Assembly (NCBI GenBank): GCA_027579435.1
Contig: JANBPK010000739.1
Coordinates: forward strand, 124,001-188,000
Origin: Candolleomyces eurysporus
Lineage: Eukaryota; Basidiomycota; Agaricomycetes; Agaricales; Psathyrellaceae
Direction: 5' to 3'
DNA: 64,000 nucleotides
Below the pieces are notes generated by a model. It searched no databases. It saw nothing but the letters and a program-made list of their open reading frames with translations, and was not told the origin of the DNA. Positions 48,901 through 58,899 of the stretch are shown piece after piece. Position numbers and translations under genes: made by a program. Positions within the stretch are counted from its first letter, which is position 1; the number at the start of each line of letters is the position of its first letter.

Positions 48901-51227
48901 TCCTGGAGCACGATGTCGGCGAGAAGGTCGAGGGCTTGGTGAATAACATTGAGGGTGCTTTCCGGGGCGACGCCTGATTCCAGAGATGATTCTACCAAAG
49001 CTGTCCAAGCGACTTGGATTGCTAAGGTCACCAGTTGAGCGGGGTATTTCTCCATCCATTCCATGAGCTGTGGCGCAGCGAGTTGATGATCTGGCCCATA
49101 GAAACCTTGCAGTTCGGCCACCGAGTCGGAGAGTAAGTTGGCCAATGAAAGCCTCATCATGGTTTCCAACCTCGCAAGCCAATCGTTGATCTTGGGGTAG
49201 TCTTTCAGAAGAATTGGTTCCGTGAAGCGTATTTCCTCTCCCTCCCGCGAAGACATGCCCATGATTTGGGTTAGATCATCGTCGAGCTGGATAGTTGCGA
49301 TGCCAGCGAACATCTTCTTCAAGTGCTTCATGATCCGCAAAATATCCTTGCTGTTACCGATGATTTCGAGCAAGTCTTCGTCACCAACGAAGTAGAAACG
49401 GGGGAAGGAAGACCGCTCCCGCTCGAGATATTCACCCAATGCCTTCTGAATCTTGTTCAATAGGTCGGCTAGACGCTCGAGGCTCTTTTGGATTCCTTGG
49501 ATGTTCATGACGTCGAGGACGAAGGGTGACTTGTAAACCTTCTTCATCACTGTGAGGAACTCGCTGTTGATGTTCGAAAATCGTGCGCTCTCGACAGGAA
49601 GGAGGTGTTTGATGTCCGCGCTGCCGGAAAAGATGCCTTCAAGGTACACCCATTGGCGCTGTACGTCGATCCACACATCTGAGGCCTAAGGTCAGAAAAA
49701 AGGAGGGCAGCGAGAAAGAGATAAACTAATACCGAATAGGACGTGGATCCTGTTCAACTTCTCTTCCCATGAACCTGCCTGAAAGGGGGTTGAGCACCGC
49801 TACGGGGAAAGGTTAACTTTACATACTTCCTCTTCGAAGACTGGATAAAAAAGAGAGTGAGAATGAGTTACTGAGTGTTTGGGGTCAGATATCACCTTTG
49901 TAGTACGGGGACAACTTCATAGCGGTCAACGAATTGAGATTCTCGCTGCACTTGTTGAATAAATCATCCCAGCCCCTGTCGAAGTGTTAAAACAGACCCG
50001 TTGAAATGTGTAACATACTCCGTACTTGATCAATCGGCATTTATTCTGGTAGTTGACTAGGTCGAGGGTGTAGTTTGTCCAGACTTCTCTGACCTGCTTG
50101 ATGTATTCTTCGAGGGCCATCTTTCCAGAGGTCAAAAATCAGTTCTGGAGACAATCGACCGTACTCACCTCGCCCTGAGCTTGTATGATAACCTCTTTGA
50201 TCAAGGTCTCGTTTCTCTTCAAGTCCATGTCATAAACATGGCCCAAGGTCATCCTAAGTGCAGATGTTAGTTACGCAAGGGACACAGGAGGAAACCACTC
50301 ACAATGGAAGATGTATTTGGGAAGGTAGTCTTAAGACCTTGAACAACTGCTTCCAATGCCGATCCTTCAACGCCTCCGACTTCAATTCAGAAACCAGGGC
50401 ATTCGACTTTAGCAGACCCTTGAGCGTGTCCTGGACGTACTCGAAGGCCGCGTACTGCCTCATTCGTGTTGGCATATCTTTGGTCGACGTCAGCAACCCG
50501 TCTATGTGTTGCCTCAACTTCCTTGGCTGGACGGTGGCCCAGCTCATTTCTCTCAATTCGCCAATCTGGCTCCAGATTCCGGAAAGTGCTGTCCAGACGG
50601 CCTTCAGATCTCGCAGCTCTTCGAAGACGGGTTCCAATCGCGTGTGTCGTGTCAACTCTAGGTCAAGTGCTTCTTTGGCGCGGCATACGAGGTCGTATTC
50701 TTCCTTGACGCGATTCAATTTGCCTTCAAACACGTTGATGGTGTTCATGGCGGTATCTGCGCGCATGTTGCCTTGAACAGGCCGTGTCTGCTCCCACTCT
50801 TGCAGAATATCGTTAATCTTGTTCTCGACGATTTTGTCTTCGGCGACGATCTTCAATTGCAGGCCAGCTATGAGATGGAGGCGTCAGAGTAGAAAAGAGA
50901 TGAGTAAACCTGAACACTGTACCGAGCTGCTCCTGAATGGAATCACTCTTCCTCTTCAAAATCTCGTTGTAGGCGCTCCATTCTCCTCTAAGTTGGTCGC
51001 TGTATAGCCAGTCTTCCGGGAATTGGTATCGAAACCTTTCCAAGGTCTTCTCCCCGCTGGCACACAGCTCGATCATAGGGCCCCATGCTTTCGTCTTTTT
51101 CTTCAAATCTTGTACGAAGGTAATAAAGGTAACAGCGGCTGCTGTCGATGAGTTGGAAGGTGCAAAGACCTGTAAACCGCGCTGTTAGTGCCAGGGCCTG
51201 CGTCAGAGAAAACGTGCTTGCCTCCAT
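39935..51227 (-). CDS. dhc2: Cytoplasmic dynein heavy chain, motor half (Dhc2)
   Basis: Encodes stem end, linker, six AAA modules, stalk and C-terminal domain of cytoplasmic dynein 1, the minus-end microtubule motor. The first recognisable part is [19 protein letters not shown], which in a normal heavy chain of about 4600 residues lies roughly 1000 residues in. Four P-loops are intact: AAA1 FGPAGTGKT (about 48.5-48.6 kb, split by an intron), AAA2 GPSGSGKT (about 47.5 kb), AAA3 GPPGSGKT (about 46.35 kb), AAA4 GVSGSGK (about 45.3 kb). The stalk coiled coil and microtubule-binding head lie at about 44.5-43.6 kb. The last residues are [14 protein letters not shown]... before the stop at 39935. 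The likely start is ATG at 51227 ([10 protein letters not shown]) with a GC-AG first intron (51170-51221). The N at 48177 is a surplus base ([20 protein letters not shown]). SmE lies 215 bp upstream, so there is no room for the tail; it must come from another gene. Confidence 0.9.
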
Positions 51228-51442
51228 CGTGAAAGTCGTTCGTGACGACGCGTCGGTTACAACGCTGCAGAATCAATTTCGAGCTGTTGTGAGGTGCAGC
51301 ACGTGCCATTCTAACCCTAATTGTGGGTTGGATTGGGGTTGCCTTTCGCCTCACCTGAACGCCGTTCTTGAGTTCATCCTCTACGAGCCGACACTACCCT
51401 CAGCTTATTTTCTTCACCAGCTCTTGCTCCATCTTTTTCGCC
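51228..51442. promoter_or_regulatory. Bidirectional promoter dhc2/SME1
   Basis: 215 bp between the two divergent starts. A pyrimidine-rich tract lies just before the SmE ATG (TTTTCTTCACCAGCTCTTGC). No conserved dynein tail sequence occurs here in any frame, which supports the short N-terminus of the motor gene. Confidence 0.5.
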
Positions 51443-51915
51443 ATGTCTTCACGTCAGCAACGTGTGATGGTCCAACCCATCGTACGTGTTTTTCTCTATC
51501 TTCGCTTAGTTCCTTGCTCATATTTGTCCCATCCAGAATGTCATTTTCAAGAATCTGCAACAAGTATGTGGACTCTCATGCTTGAAGTTTCTCGCCCAAC
51601 TTTATTTCATAGAAATCAAGGGTTGTCATCTGGCTATACGATAATGTCGAGATGAGGATCGAAGGCCGAATCATTGTTCGTTCAATCCTATGTTTGATTG
51701 CGGGATGCTAATGAAAATGGAATGCAGGGCTTTGACGAATTCATGAACCTTGTCATAGACGATGCTGCTGAAGTGTTCGTCAAGGACGCCAAACCACGAC
51801 GGGAACTAGGTACGTCCCATGCTTCCTCGCTCTCCAATACTGATTCTGAACATGGCACACAGGTCGCATTCTTCTCAAAGGCGACAATATCACTCTGATA
51901 CAGCAAGCATCATAA
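51443..51915 (+). CDS. SME1: Small nuclear ribonucleoprotein SmE
   Basis: Sm-ring protein of the U1, U2, U4 and U5 snRNPs. Five exons give MSSRQQRVMVQPI, NVIFKNLQQ (27-nt exon), KSRVVIWLYDNVEMRIEGRI, GFDEFMNLVIDDAAEVFV and GRILLKGDNITLIQQAS. Both Sm motifs are complete: W-L-Y-D/G-F-D-E-F-M-N in Sm1 and GRILLKGDNI in Sm2. Introns start at about 51482 (GTACGT), 51563 (GTATGT), 51670 (GTTCGT) and 51810 (GTACGT). Length is about 87 residues, normal for SmE. Confidence 0.95.
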
Positions 51916-51992
51916 TCATCAATCGTTGTGAACATTATATTCTGCACTTCCCATTTACATTTCGTTGAGAGGTTGTAGGTTACGCGAGGGTA

Positions 51993-53236
51993 TCACAAAT
52001 TGTAAATAGGCAGTAGCTTGGAGAGCACGAGAGACTGTCGGCACAGCGGACATTCTGCCTGGAGGAGAGTCAGACTCAATTCTCAACACCATAATTTCCA
52101 CAGAACGTTACCTTTTCCCGACCCCACCCAACAATGCAGTTCCAGCAGAATAAATGGCCACATTCCGTGACGCAGCTTTCCGTCCTTTCCTCAAGACATA
52201 GCGTACAGTTCCTTGACTGACGGAGGTCGTCAGGGATGGAGGCGACATCTAGGGCCGTCCCTTCATCGTCTTCAGCGGGTACAACGGGGGCATCCTCTGC
52301 ATTTTGCGCCTTGATCACCTCCGAAATGGGTCTTTCGTCCAGGAATGCGTTCACACCGCCAGGGGTAGATTCCGCGTTTGACGCCTTTCCGGTGTTTGGT
52401 CGCGCAAGTAATGGCTTCATCTCCTGAACAAGGCGGTAGACCAGACGAATTCCGATCATTACACCAAGCAAGGAGTATGAAGGAGGTCGAATATGAGGAT
52501 TCTCAGGGATAGATGATAACTAGTTGCCATCAGCATCAGCATGAGTATCCACCTGGAAAACTCGAGCGTACCTGCTGAACACCCAAAACTCGTTTCACGG
52601 GATCGTAGTATCTACCCCTCAAGTAAAAGACAGCCATGTTGATTTCTGTTGACACTGAGAGTACTTTCTGGACCTTCCTCAACCAGTTAGCCAGGTCAGG
52701 ATGGCGCTGATTGAGCGAGGCATTGCTGCCAAGTTTCGCGAGGATATATGTTGGGAGAACTGAGAGCAAGATCAACACTGCGCGGCGGTTGAACGATGGA
52801 GGAAGATGTCCACGACGAGATGAATATTGCCAAATGTCGGTGTATTCCTCTCCGAGAGTTTGAGTAGCTATTCGAATTTGCTGGTTAGTAGGACGGCCTG
52901 AGAAGGGTTCAAGTGGATTACCTCGCCCAGTTGTAAGGCCGTAGTACACGAGCTTAACCACAGCATCGACCTCCTTCTCCCATCTCGTCAGTCTCCTTGT
53001 CCCTGCACTCAATGTCAGAGTGTGTCGAGGCCTAGACCACCACGAAGCAAACCTAGCCAGGACCGCAGGACACTCTCGGTCTGTTCTCTCAATGACGAAA
53101 CATGAAAGAGATCACGCTGGTTGGCCCTAACTACCCATTCCTCAGTCAAAAGTATGCAATTGAGTTTCTAAATCTCACTTATTTGAGCTTGCTGAGCTCT
53201 AGGAAATACCAGTGGACTGGAGGAGGGAGAAGACAT
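51993..53236 (-). CDS. PEX10: Peroxisome biogenesis factor 10 (RING E3 ligase)
   Basis: Peroxisomal membrane RING protein of the PEX2-PEX10-PEX12 complex that ubiquitinates PEX5. Spliced order: [19 protein letters not shown], then [55 protein letters not shown], the membrane-associated part ([38 protein letters not shown]), and the [28 protein letters not shown]..., completed after the last intron by [21 protein letters not shown]. All RING cysteines and the histidine are present. Introns include GTGAGA (about 53177), GTTTGC (about 53038), GTACGC (about 52570) and GTAACG (about 52112). Head-to-head with MGR2 across 139 bp. Confidence 0.93.
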
Positions 53237-53375
53237 GTTATTTAGCGGCGGAGCTGTTTGCCGGAACCTTTGATGAGCACCCGTTTTGGGAAACAGTGAC
53301 GAGTGGACCTTGCCACGACCAACCTTGGTTTTGAATTTCCAGACCTAGTCTCTTTTCGTCGTCCCTCAGCCAGCC
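53237..53375. promoter_or_regulatory. Short bidirectional promoter PEX10/MGR2
   Basis: 139 bp between divergent ATGs of two organelle genes. No TATA box seen. Shared regulation is possible but not shown. Confidence 0.45.
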
Positions 53376-53964
53376 ATGCCACCAGTTCCCCAAAACCACG
53401 GTCACGGCTTTGAGTCTCCTTCCATATGGCAGAAAAGTACGTGCTCATCCTCACCGGGGTCTCATATGTACTGACCTTTGGGCAGTGAAGTAAGATGGGT
53501 AGCTTCGACATGGAAAGTGGTGCTGAGTGTTTCTCCCCTACAGGATGGGTGCGTTGATGGGTGGTGGTGTCGGCTTGACGATAGGCTTCATCTTTGGCTC
53601 GTGGAGTATCATCCGGTGCGTCCATCCCCTGCCGACGGTGAACCAAATCCTGACCGGTCAATAGACACGGTGCAGGACCTCGCGGGCTTATGGCGACATT
53701 GTCCCAATACATGCTTAGCAGTGCTGCGACCTTCTCATTCTTCTTGTCAATTGGATCGGTAACCTTCATTCCTTCTCAATCTGTTGCTTGTTCTTGACAA
53801 ACCTCTTTCCCTAGGTCATTCGAAGCGACTCCCCTCTCGCTATCCGTATGGAGGCAATGCAGCACCAGCTTGCTGCCTCGAATCCTCTTATCCGCTCGAA
53901 ACTTCAGAGTGCACAAATCATCCGAGCACGCTGGCAGCAAGAAAAGTACCAGTCTGAAAACTAG
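53376..53964 (+). CDS. MGR2: Mitochondrial inner-membrane protein MGR2 (ROMO1)
   Basis: Small two-helix protein that gates lateral release of preproteins from the TIM23 channel. Spliced sequence: MPPVPQNHGHGFESPSIWQK, then MKMGALMGGGVGLTIGFIFG, RHGAGPRGLMATLSQYMLSS, ATFSFFLSIGSVIRSD, and a charged tail ending RARWQQEKYQSEN. The K-M-K-M-G junction is conserved in MGR2/ROMO1 and requires a 4-nt microexon (TGAA, 53486-53489) between introns 53437-53485 and 53490-53543. Joining without it shifts the frame into a stop within six codons. Other introns start at about 53612 (GTGCGT) and 53760 (GTAACC). Six-frame translation misses this gene entirely. Confidence 0.9.
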
Positions 53965-54383
53965 GAGGCTGACTTTCGATGAGGTGTCCGTCGCCTGGGT
54001 AGATTCACCCATCACCACCTATCCTGATCTATACTTAAAAGCTTAATGTTCTAATTTGACCCCTCCTTACTTGTGTATGTTACAAGGGAGTTGACTGACC
54101 CTTTTCATCATACCACTTCGACCGACGTTTCTCGTGAAAATGAAGACTGGTTTCAGACCGGGTAATTCTGGGGAATAAGAAACTGACAGACTTTCTATGG
54201 CACTTCTTCAGCTTCAAACGGCTGTTTGGTCGATGCTCAGGCTGTTCTAAAGGTGTTCTGGGAACTAGTGGCCGGTCCGCTGTCCTTCCGGTCGTCGTTA
54301 ATGGCGCCATCGAAAAGCCGGATGACACTGGACTTGCTATCGTACATATCCCACTTTCAAGTTTCAACAGGTTAAGCAGCAAG
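53965..54383. other. Intergenic, no gene recognised
   Basis: 419 bases between MGR2 and the HAD phosphatase. A 100-codon antisense frame (54080-54382) exists but shows no domain or family likeness, and its start lies 2 bases from the ATG of the phosphatase gene. Most likely MGR2 3' UTR plus promoter. Confidence 0.4.
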
Positions 54384-55487
54384 ATGACGGCGCAGGTTCA
54401 GAAAGTTGTTGTGGACGCTGTGAGTGTTGATGAATAGCTTCGCTGGACGCTCTCCGACCCATCCCATGACATCCAGATCCTTTTCGATATGGACGGGTAC
54501 GCTCACTCACGATGGTCTCTTTCCTCCGTATTCAATGATGCTGATTTTAGAATCCCGCCAGAACCTTGATTGATTCGACACCTGGAGTTCTCAAAGCATG
54601 GGCGACTTTCAGCAGTGACTACTCCCTTGGTGACTCGGAGAGAATCGCCCATGATACCCATGGTCGGAGACTGTATGACACACTCAAAGAATATTGCAAG
54701 ATTGCAGATGAGGAAAGATTGCATGTGGGTGCTGTCGAGGAACCAAGAAACACAGGGCCCTGAGCCATTTTCAAGGAAGAAATTGATCGTTTCGAAGACG
54801 AGGTTATTCGGGGAGGACCCGTAGCCCTTCCTGGAGCTGTAGAACTATTGAATCAGGTGTGTGGGACGAGCCGATATTTGACCCTGCATAGAAGACAATC
54901 AATTTTCCCGAATTAGCTCCAAACGTTGCACTCGCTCAAATGGACAATAGTCACGTCTGGTAAGCAATTTCCACGTTGTCCTTGCGGATCTACCGAATAG
55001 TGGACACCCAGCTTCAAACAAATATACGCCTGGCGCTCTGCGGGAAGCAGGTATCCCATTCCCCCAAGCGGACATCGTCACCTCCAACGACGTACCTCAT
55101 GGGAAGCCACACCCCGACCCGTACTTAGCCGGTGCTTTGAAATGCGGCGTTGACGCAAAGAATTGTGAGTTTCGCCGGCCCTGGACAAAGGCAAAAAGCC
55201 AATTGGATTAATCCTTGCCTCATTAGGTCTCGTCGTAGAGGACGCGATCTCTGGCATAAAGGCAGGTCATGCAGCTGGTGCCAAGGTTCTCGCTGTGTGC
55301 ACCTCTACCACAAGAGAGCGGCTTCTTGCCGCCGCCGAACCCGACTTTATTGTGCCCGACTTGCGAAGGTGAATACGCAGTCTGGTCCATCTGCTCATAC
55401 GTTAACTGACTGCATGGTACGCTGTCTAGCGTTACTGTCTCTGCCGTATTTGGTGACAAGATTGAGGTTACCATCGAACCTGCGTAA
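54384..55487 (+). CDS. HAD-family sugar/glycerol phosphatase (GPP/DOG-like)
   Basis: Haloacid-dehalogenase phosphatase of the beta-phosphoglucomutase-like group, which includes glycerol-1-phosphatase and 2-deoxyglucose-6-phosphatase. Spliced: MTAQVQKVVVDA, ILFDMDGTLIDSTPGVLKAW (motif I, nucleophile Asp), TIVTSASNKYTPGALREAG (motif II Ser/Thr), HGKPHPDPYLAGALKCG (motif III Lys), CLVVEDAISGIKAGHAAGAK (motif IV), and finally VTVSAVFGDKIEVTIEPA. The intron within DG|T (GTACGC...CGCCAG, about 54497-54561) splits motif I. Five or more further introns were placed. All catalytic residues are present. The substrate cannot be decided from sequence. Confidence 0.88.
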
Positions 55488-56203
55488 CTTCAATATTCAA
55501 TGCCTGTGCCAGAGTGCACATGAGCGTCGATAGGTAGATCCGATTCTCAATCACTTTCTCTCAACTGATGAAGCTTATTAGTAGGGAGTTTTAGATCGAG
55601 CGTCTGCGTAGCCAATGACAGTCTATCTGCATCTCTACTTTCCAAACGCCAGTAGTTCTGTGCCCAACTCTGCTCTAGTCTGCTTTTATTGAGTGGAATG
55701 CCAGCGGAATGGCCTTCGTTCCGTGCCGACTCCGACCCTAGACTATCGGCGTTGCATGTTTGCCAACAGTTACCATGCCACTCCACAGGTCCCATCTCAT
55801 CTCCCTCGCTCGCCGAGAGGTGGCGCAAATGATGTCGAGAATGAACCTATTTGGAACTTGATCCTGGCAAAAGCCTCAATTTTGATTGTCAACATTTGTA
55901 CTCCGATCAAGGTGGTAGCATTGTTGTTTGGCCGCTGGGCCACAAGGGACCTGCAATCTACATAAATGCGGAAGGACAAGGAGAATGATGGTTTTAAATC
56001 TTTCCTCTCTTCCTCCCTCCTCCCCTCTTCGCCCCCGGGTTTCCTCTTCTTTTTTTCCGCGATCCGTGATCGTTTCTACCACTCTTTTTCATCGGTTTCG
56101 TCTTCGCAGCGCACTATAAGACTTGACCTAGTGTCTGGTTTTAATTGCTCATTCTTTACTATTTTCTTTCATTTATACACACGTCATCCGCTCTTTGTCC
56201 ACT
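55488..56203. promoter_or_regulatory. Long intergenic region with promoter of the secreted-protein gene
   Basis: 716 bases, the second longest gap in the window. From about 55990 a strong pyrimidine tract (CTTCCTCCCTCCTCCCCTC and T-runs) leads to TATAAG at about 56113-56118, some 90 bases before the ATG, as in highly expressed basidiomycete genes. Open frames between 55547 and 55965 show no family likeness, and I do not call them genes. Confidence 0.55.
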
Positions 56204-57777
56204 ATGCTGTCCACGAAGATCCACCTCTCACTTGCCCTGCTTTCACTCGCCAGCGCCGTCTTCGGTCGACCCACAGAGACCCTGGAAAAGCGCCAAGGGT
56301 TCGCCCTCAAGAATGGCCAAGATGCCATCGCCCTCAAGTACGTGGCCCGATTAATGCTGTTGAACACTGAGCGCTCATGTTTAATTCTCTTTAGCACAAG
56401 ATTCCAAGGTTTGAACGCCAATTCGCCTTGCCAGGCTGGGGAAAATGCGTGCATCAACAACGGATTTTCTCAATGTGTCAATGGAAAGTTCGTTATCCAA
56501 GGATGCGCCCCAGGAACAGTGTAAGTTTCCGTTCTATTCATAGATCAATGAGGTTTGAAGTTGAGTGATTGACACCTTTCTTGCAGATGCGCCGCCCTTC
56601 CCCTGGTCAATTCACCCGGAACAAGTATTGCTTGTACCACCGCTGCTGACCGGGACGCCCGGATAGCTGCCGTAAGTATCCTTGTATCTGTTATCAATAA
56701 TGCGTGACGCTTATCTCGGATCTGTAGACTGGAGCAAAGGGCCCTGGCGGAGGAGCTCCTCCGGCCAACAACAACAACCAACCCAAACCCGTAAGTCGCA
56801 AGGTGTTGCTCTCCTTGTACTAGATCTAAAGCTTTTCCTTGCATACAGAATGGCAATAATGGGGGCAACAACAACAACAATGGCGGTAATAACAACGGCG
56901 GAAACAACGGTGGAAACAATGGCGGAAACAACAATGGAGGTGGAGGCAACAATGGCGGAGGGAACCCGCAAACTTCGCTCAGTATGTTCTCTCCCATTTT
57001 CTGAAGCTCACGGTGACTCAACGCTGCATCATAGCACTCGATCCTGCTGTTATTGCCCAAGGCTTCACCAACAATGGCCAAAGCAAACCCGAGCCTGGTA
57101 AGCGTTGCAGGTCATTGTATTTTGCAAAAATTGACCCGTGTCTTCTCGTCATTAGGTCAAGTGGCATCGCTGACGTCGAGCAATAACTTCATTAACTTTT
57201 GCAAGACGGTCAATCTCCCGATCACCAACGGTGCACAGATCCCCGAGGGCTCGTGCAACCCAGCTCCCATGGGCGCAATCCCTTCCAAGTCCCGGATGCC
57301 TGCGTCCAAATTCGTATTCCCCGAAAATTTGGGCAAGGTCCAGGCGAACAAGAAGTTCACTGTTCGCATGGCCATCCAGAATCTGGAAACAGGTAACTTC
57401 GTCAACGCGCAGCAGAACTACTTCTCTGCTCCTCAGCAGCTCAATGGCCAGGGCATCATTCGCGGACATTCGCATGTTGTCATTCAGAAGTTGCAGAACA
57501 TGAAGCAGACCAACCCCCTTGACCCCACTGTCTTTGCATTCTTCAAGGGACTCAACGGCGCTGCTCAGGGTGGCGTTTTGACTGCGGATGTCACCGACGG
57601 CCTGCCACGAGGTGTTTATCGAATTTCCTCCATCAACACCGCTTCGAATCACCAACCTGTGCTCGTTCCTGTTGCACAACATGGATCGCTAGACGACGCT
57701 GTATATGTGAGTTATCATTTCTAATTCTCTCTGAGTTGTTCCGTTCTGATCAACGACCATAGTTCACCGTTGAGTAA
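56204..57777 (+). CDS. Secreted protein: CBM19-like module, Asn/Gly linker, conserved fungal domain
   Basis: Signal peptide MLSTKIHLSLALLSLASAVFG, followed by an LEKR site that could be cut by a Kex2-type protease. Next comes a Cys-containing module (CQAGENACINNGFSQCVNGK, GCAPGTVCAALPLVNSPGTS) like CBM19 chitin-binding modules, then a low-complexity linker of Asn and Gly encoded over two exons (about 56850-56970). The C-terminal domain contains FINFCKTVNLPITNGAQIPE, SCNPAPMGAIPSKSRMPASK, GHSHVVIQKL, TADVTDGLPRGVYRISSI and QPVLVPVAQHGSLDDAVYFT. This last domain is widespread in fungi and, to my knowledge, without a proven function. About eight exons; the last codes FTVE. The chitin-binding role is inferred. 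Confidence 0.87.
56850..56975 (+). repeat. Asn/Gly-coding low-complexity tract
   Basis: Repeated AACAACGGCGG-like units (GGNNNNN, NNGGNN patterns) encode the linker of the secreted protein. Such tracts vary in length between strains. No intron splits the main block. Confidence 0.75.
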
Positions 57778-58018
57778 ATGAGTAATTAACTAATAGTTTG
57801 CCACCGTCTGGAAAACGGCCATGAAAACTTTATTTTTACGTTTATCCCTGCTACTATTAGTGTATCATCTTGTACCATTTTGCTGGCATAGTGTATGTAC
57901 TTCTATCAACCCACATTCGTTTTCACTACCGTTTTACGATTTCAAATTTTCAAAAAGGCATTTGATTGAATGAAGCCGCTATCTGTTTATAATTACACTG
58001 CTTGCACAAGAATTGCTT

Positions 58019-58899
58019 TTACTTGGGAGGCTCAGCGTCTTCGAGAGGAGGTGGGCCATCATCATCGTCGTCGTCATCGTCGTCACCGTCGGCCGCACCA
58101 GAGCTTGAGCCCTGGTTACCCATTTGGGCCATGAGCTAGGTCTGTTAGCAATCGGCTGAGGGGAAAGACTTGAGTGAGGCTTACCTTTTCAAAGTCCATG
58201 CCTCCCAGTCCTCCTGGTCCACCGGCGCCTCCGAAGCCACCAGGACCTCCAAAGCCACCAGGACCTCCTCCAAAGCCACCAGGACCTCCTCCGAAGCCAC
58301 CGGGACCTCCAGGAGGGAAACCACTGAAGCCTTCGTCTTCGTCGGGTTCAGGAGCACCGTCTTGTTCGTCTTCATCGACCCATTTATCGAAGTCAGTTTT
58401 CAGGAAAGCATTCCTAACTTTTTCTTTGGTAAGTCGGGGCCAGTACTCCAGCTTCTTTTCCTTCTTGCGAAGGATAACTTTGAAAGCTCGCGAAGAGAAC
58501 TTGGAGCTGGATTCCTATTGAAGGATGAGCTCCCTGTAAATAAGAGACGGCGGTGCATATGTACCTCTGGAACGATCTCTGCAAAAAAGTCGAGGTCAAA
58601 CTTGTACTCGCGCTTGTCTTGATCGGAGCTAGCATACGATTAGACCAACTAATCTCGACGAAAAAAANGCAGTAGAATAAACATTACCCAGCCTTGGCTT
58701 CGAAGGAAATGGAGGTTGGGGTCAAATTGTACTTCAATGTTGACTCTTCGATGTCAGGGAGATTGACGGTGAGATAGATGATATTCTGGCGTCACAGACG
58801 CGTCAGAGATCGCCAGGAGATCGCGTTTGAAATGTATACCTTCGCGGCATCGGTCTCAGAGCTGCGCTGAGCCCAAAGGACTTCAGGGTGTTGGACCAT
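58019..58899 (-). CDS. SBA1: HSP90 co-chaperone p23 (Sba1-like)
   Basis: Small CS-domain protein that stabilises ATP-bound HSP90. It starts MVQHPEVLWAQRSSETDAAK, then VYLTVNLPDIEESTLKYNLT, SISFEAKA, REYKFDLDFFAEIVPE, KFSSRAFKVILRKKEKKLEY and WPRLTKEKVRNAFLKTDFDK WVDEDEQ. These include the conserved W-PRLT-K and F-KTDFDKWVDEDE stretch of p23. A Gly-Gly-Pro-Gly-Phe repeat block (about 58205-58320) and an acidic tail (DGDDDDDDDDDGPPPLEDAE) follow. Introns: about 58840, 58680 (with the N at 58668 in its A/T run), 58555 and 58185. The Gly-rich block is longer than in yeast Sba1 but typical of the fungal family in place. Confidence 0.93.
58205..58320 (-). repeat. Gly/Pro/Phe-coding repeat in p23
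   Basis: Imperfect 21-base units (CCACCAGGACCTCCTCCAAAG and variants on the plus strand) encode GGPGGFG repeats. The near identity of adjacent units suggests recent slippage or unequal exchange. Confidence 0.8.

Noticed and set aside
39935..51227. Dynein gene as a 5'-truncated pseudogene
   Set aside because: The remaining motor frame is intact over about 11 kb, with all P-loops and splice sites kept, and a tail-less motor gene is a known state in agaricomycetes.
54080..54382. 100-codon minus-strand frame upstream of the HAD phosphatase
   Set aside because: No recognisable domain, and its start lies 2 bases from the phosphatase ATG, leaving no room for a promoter. Kept as unassigned sequence.
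55547..55965. Open frames in the gap before the secreted-protein gene
   Set aside because: Short, overlapping on both strands and without family likeness; the area looks like 3' UTR and promoter.
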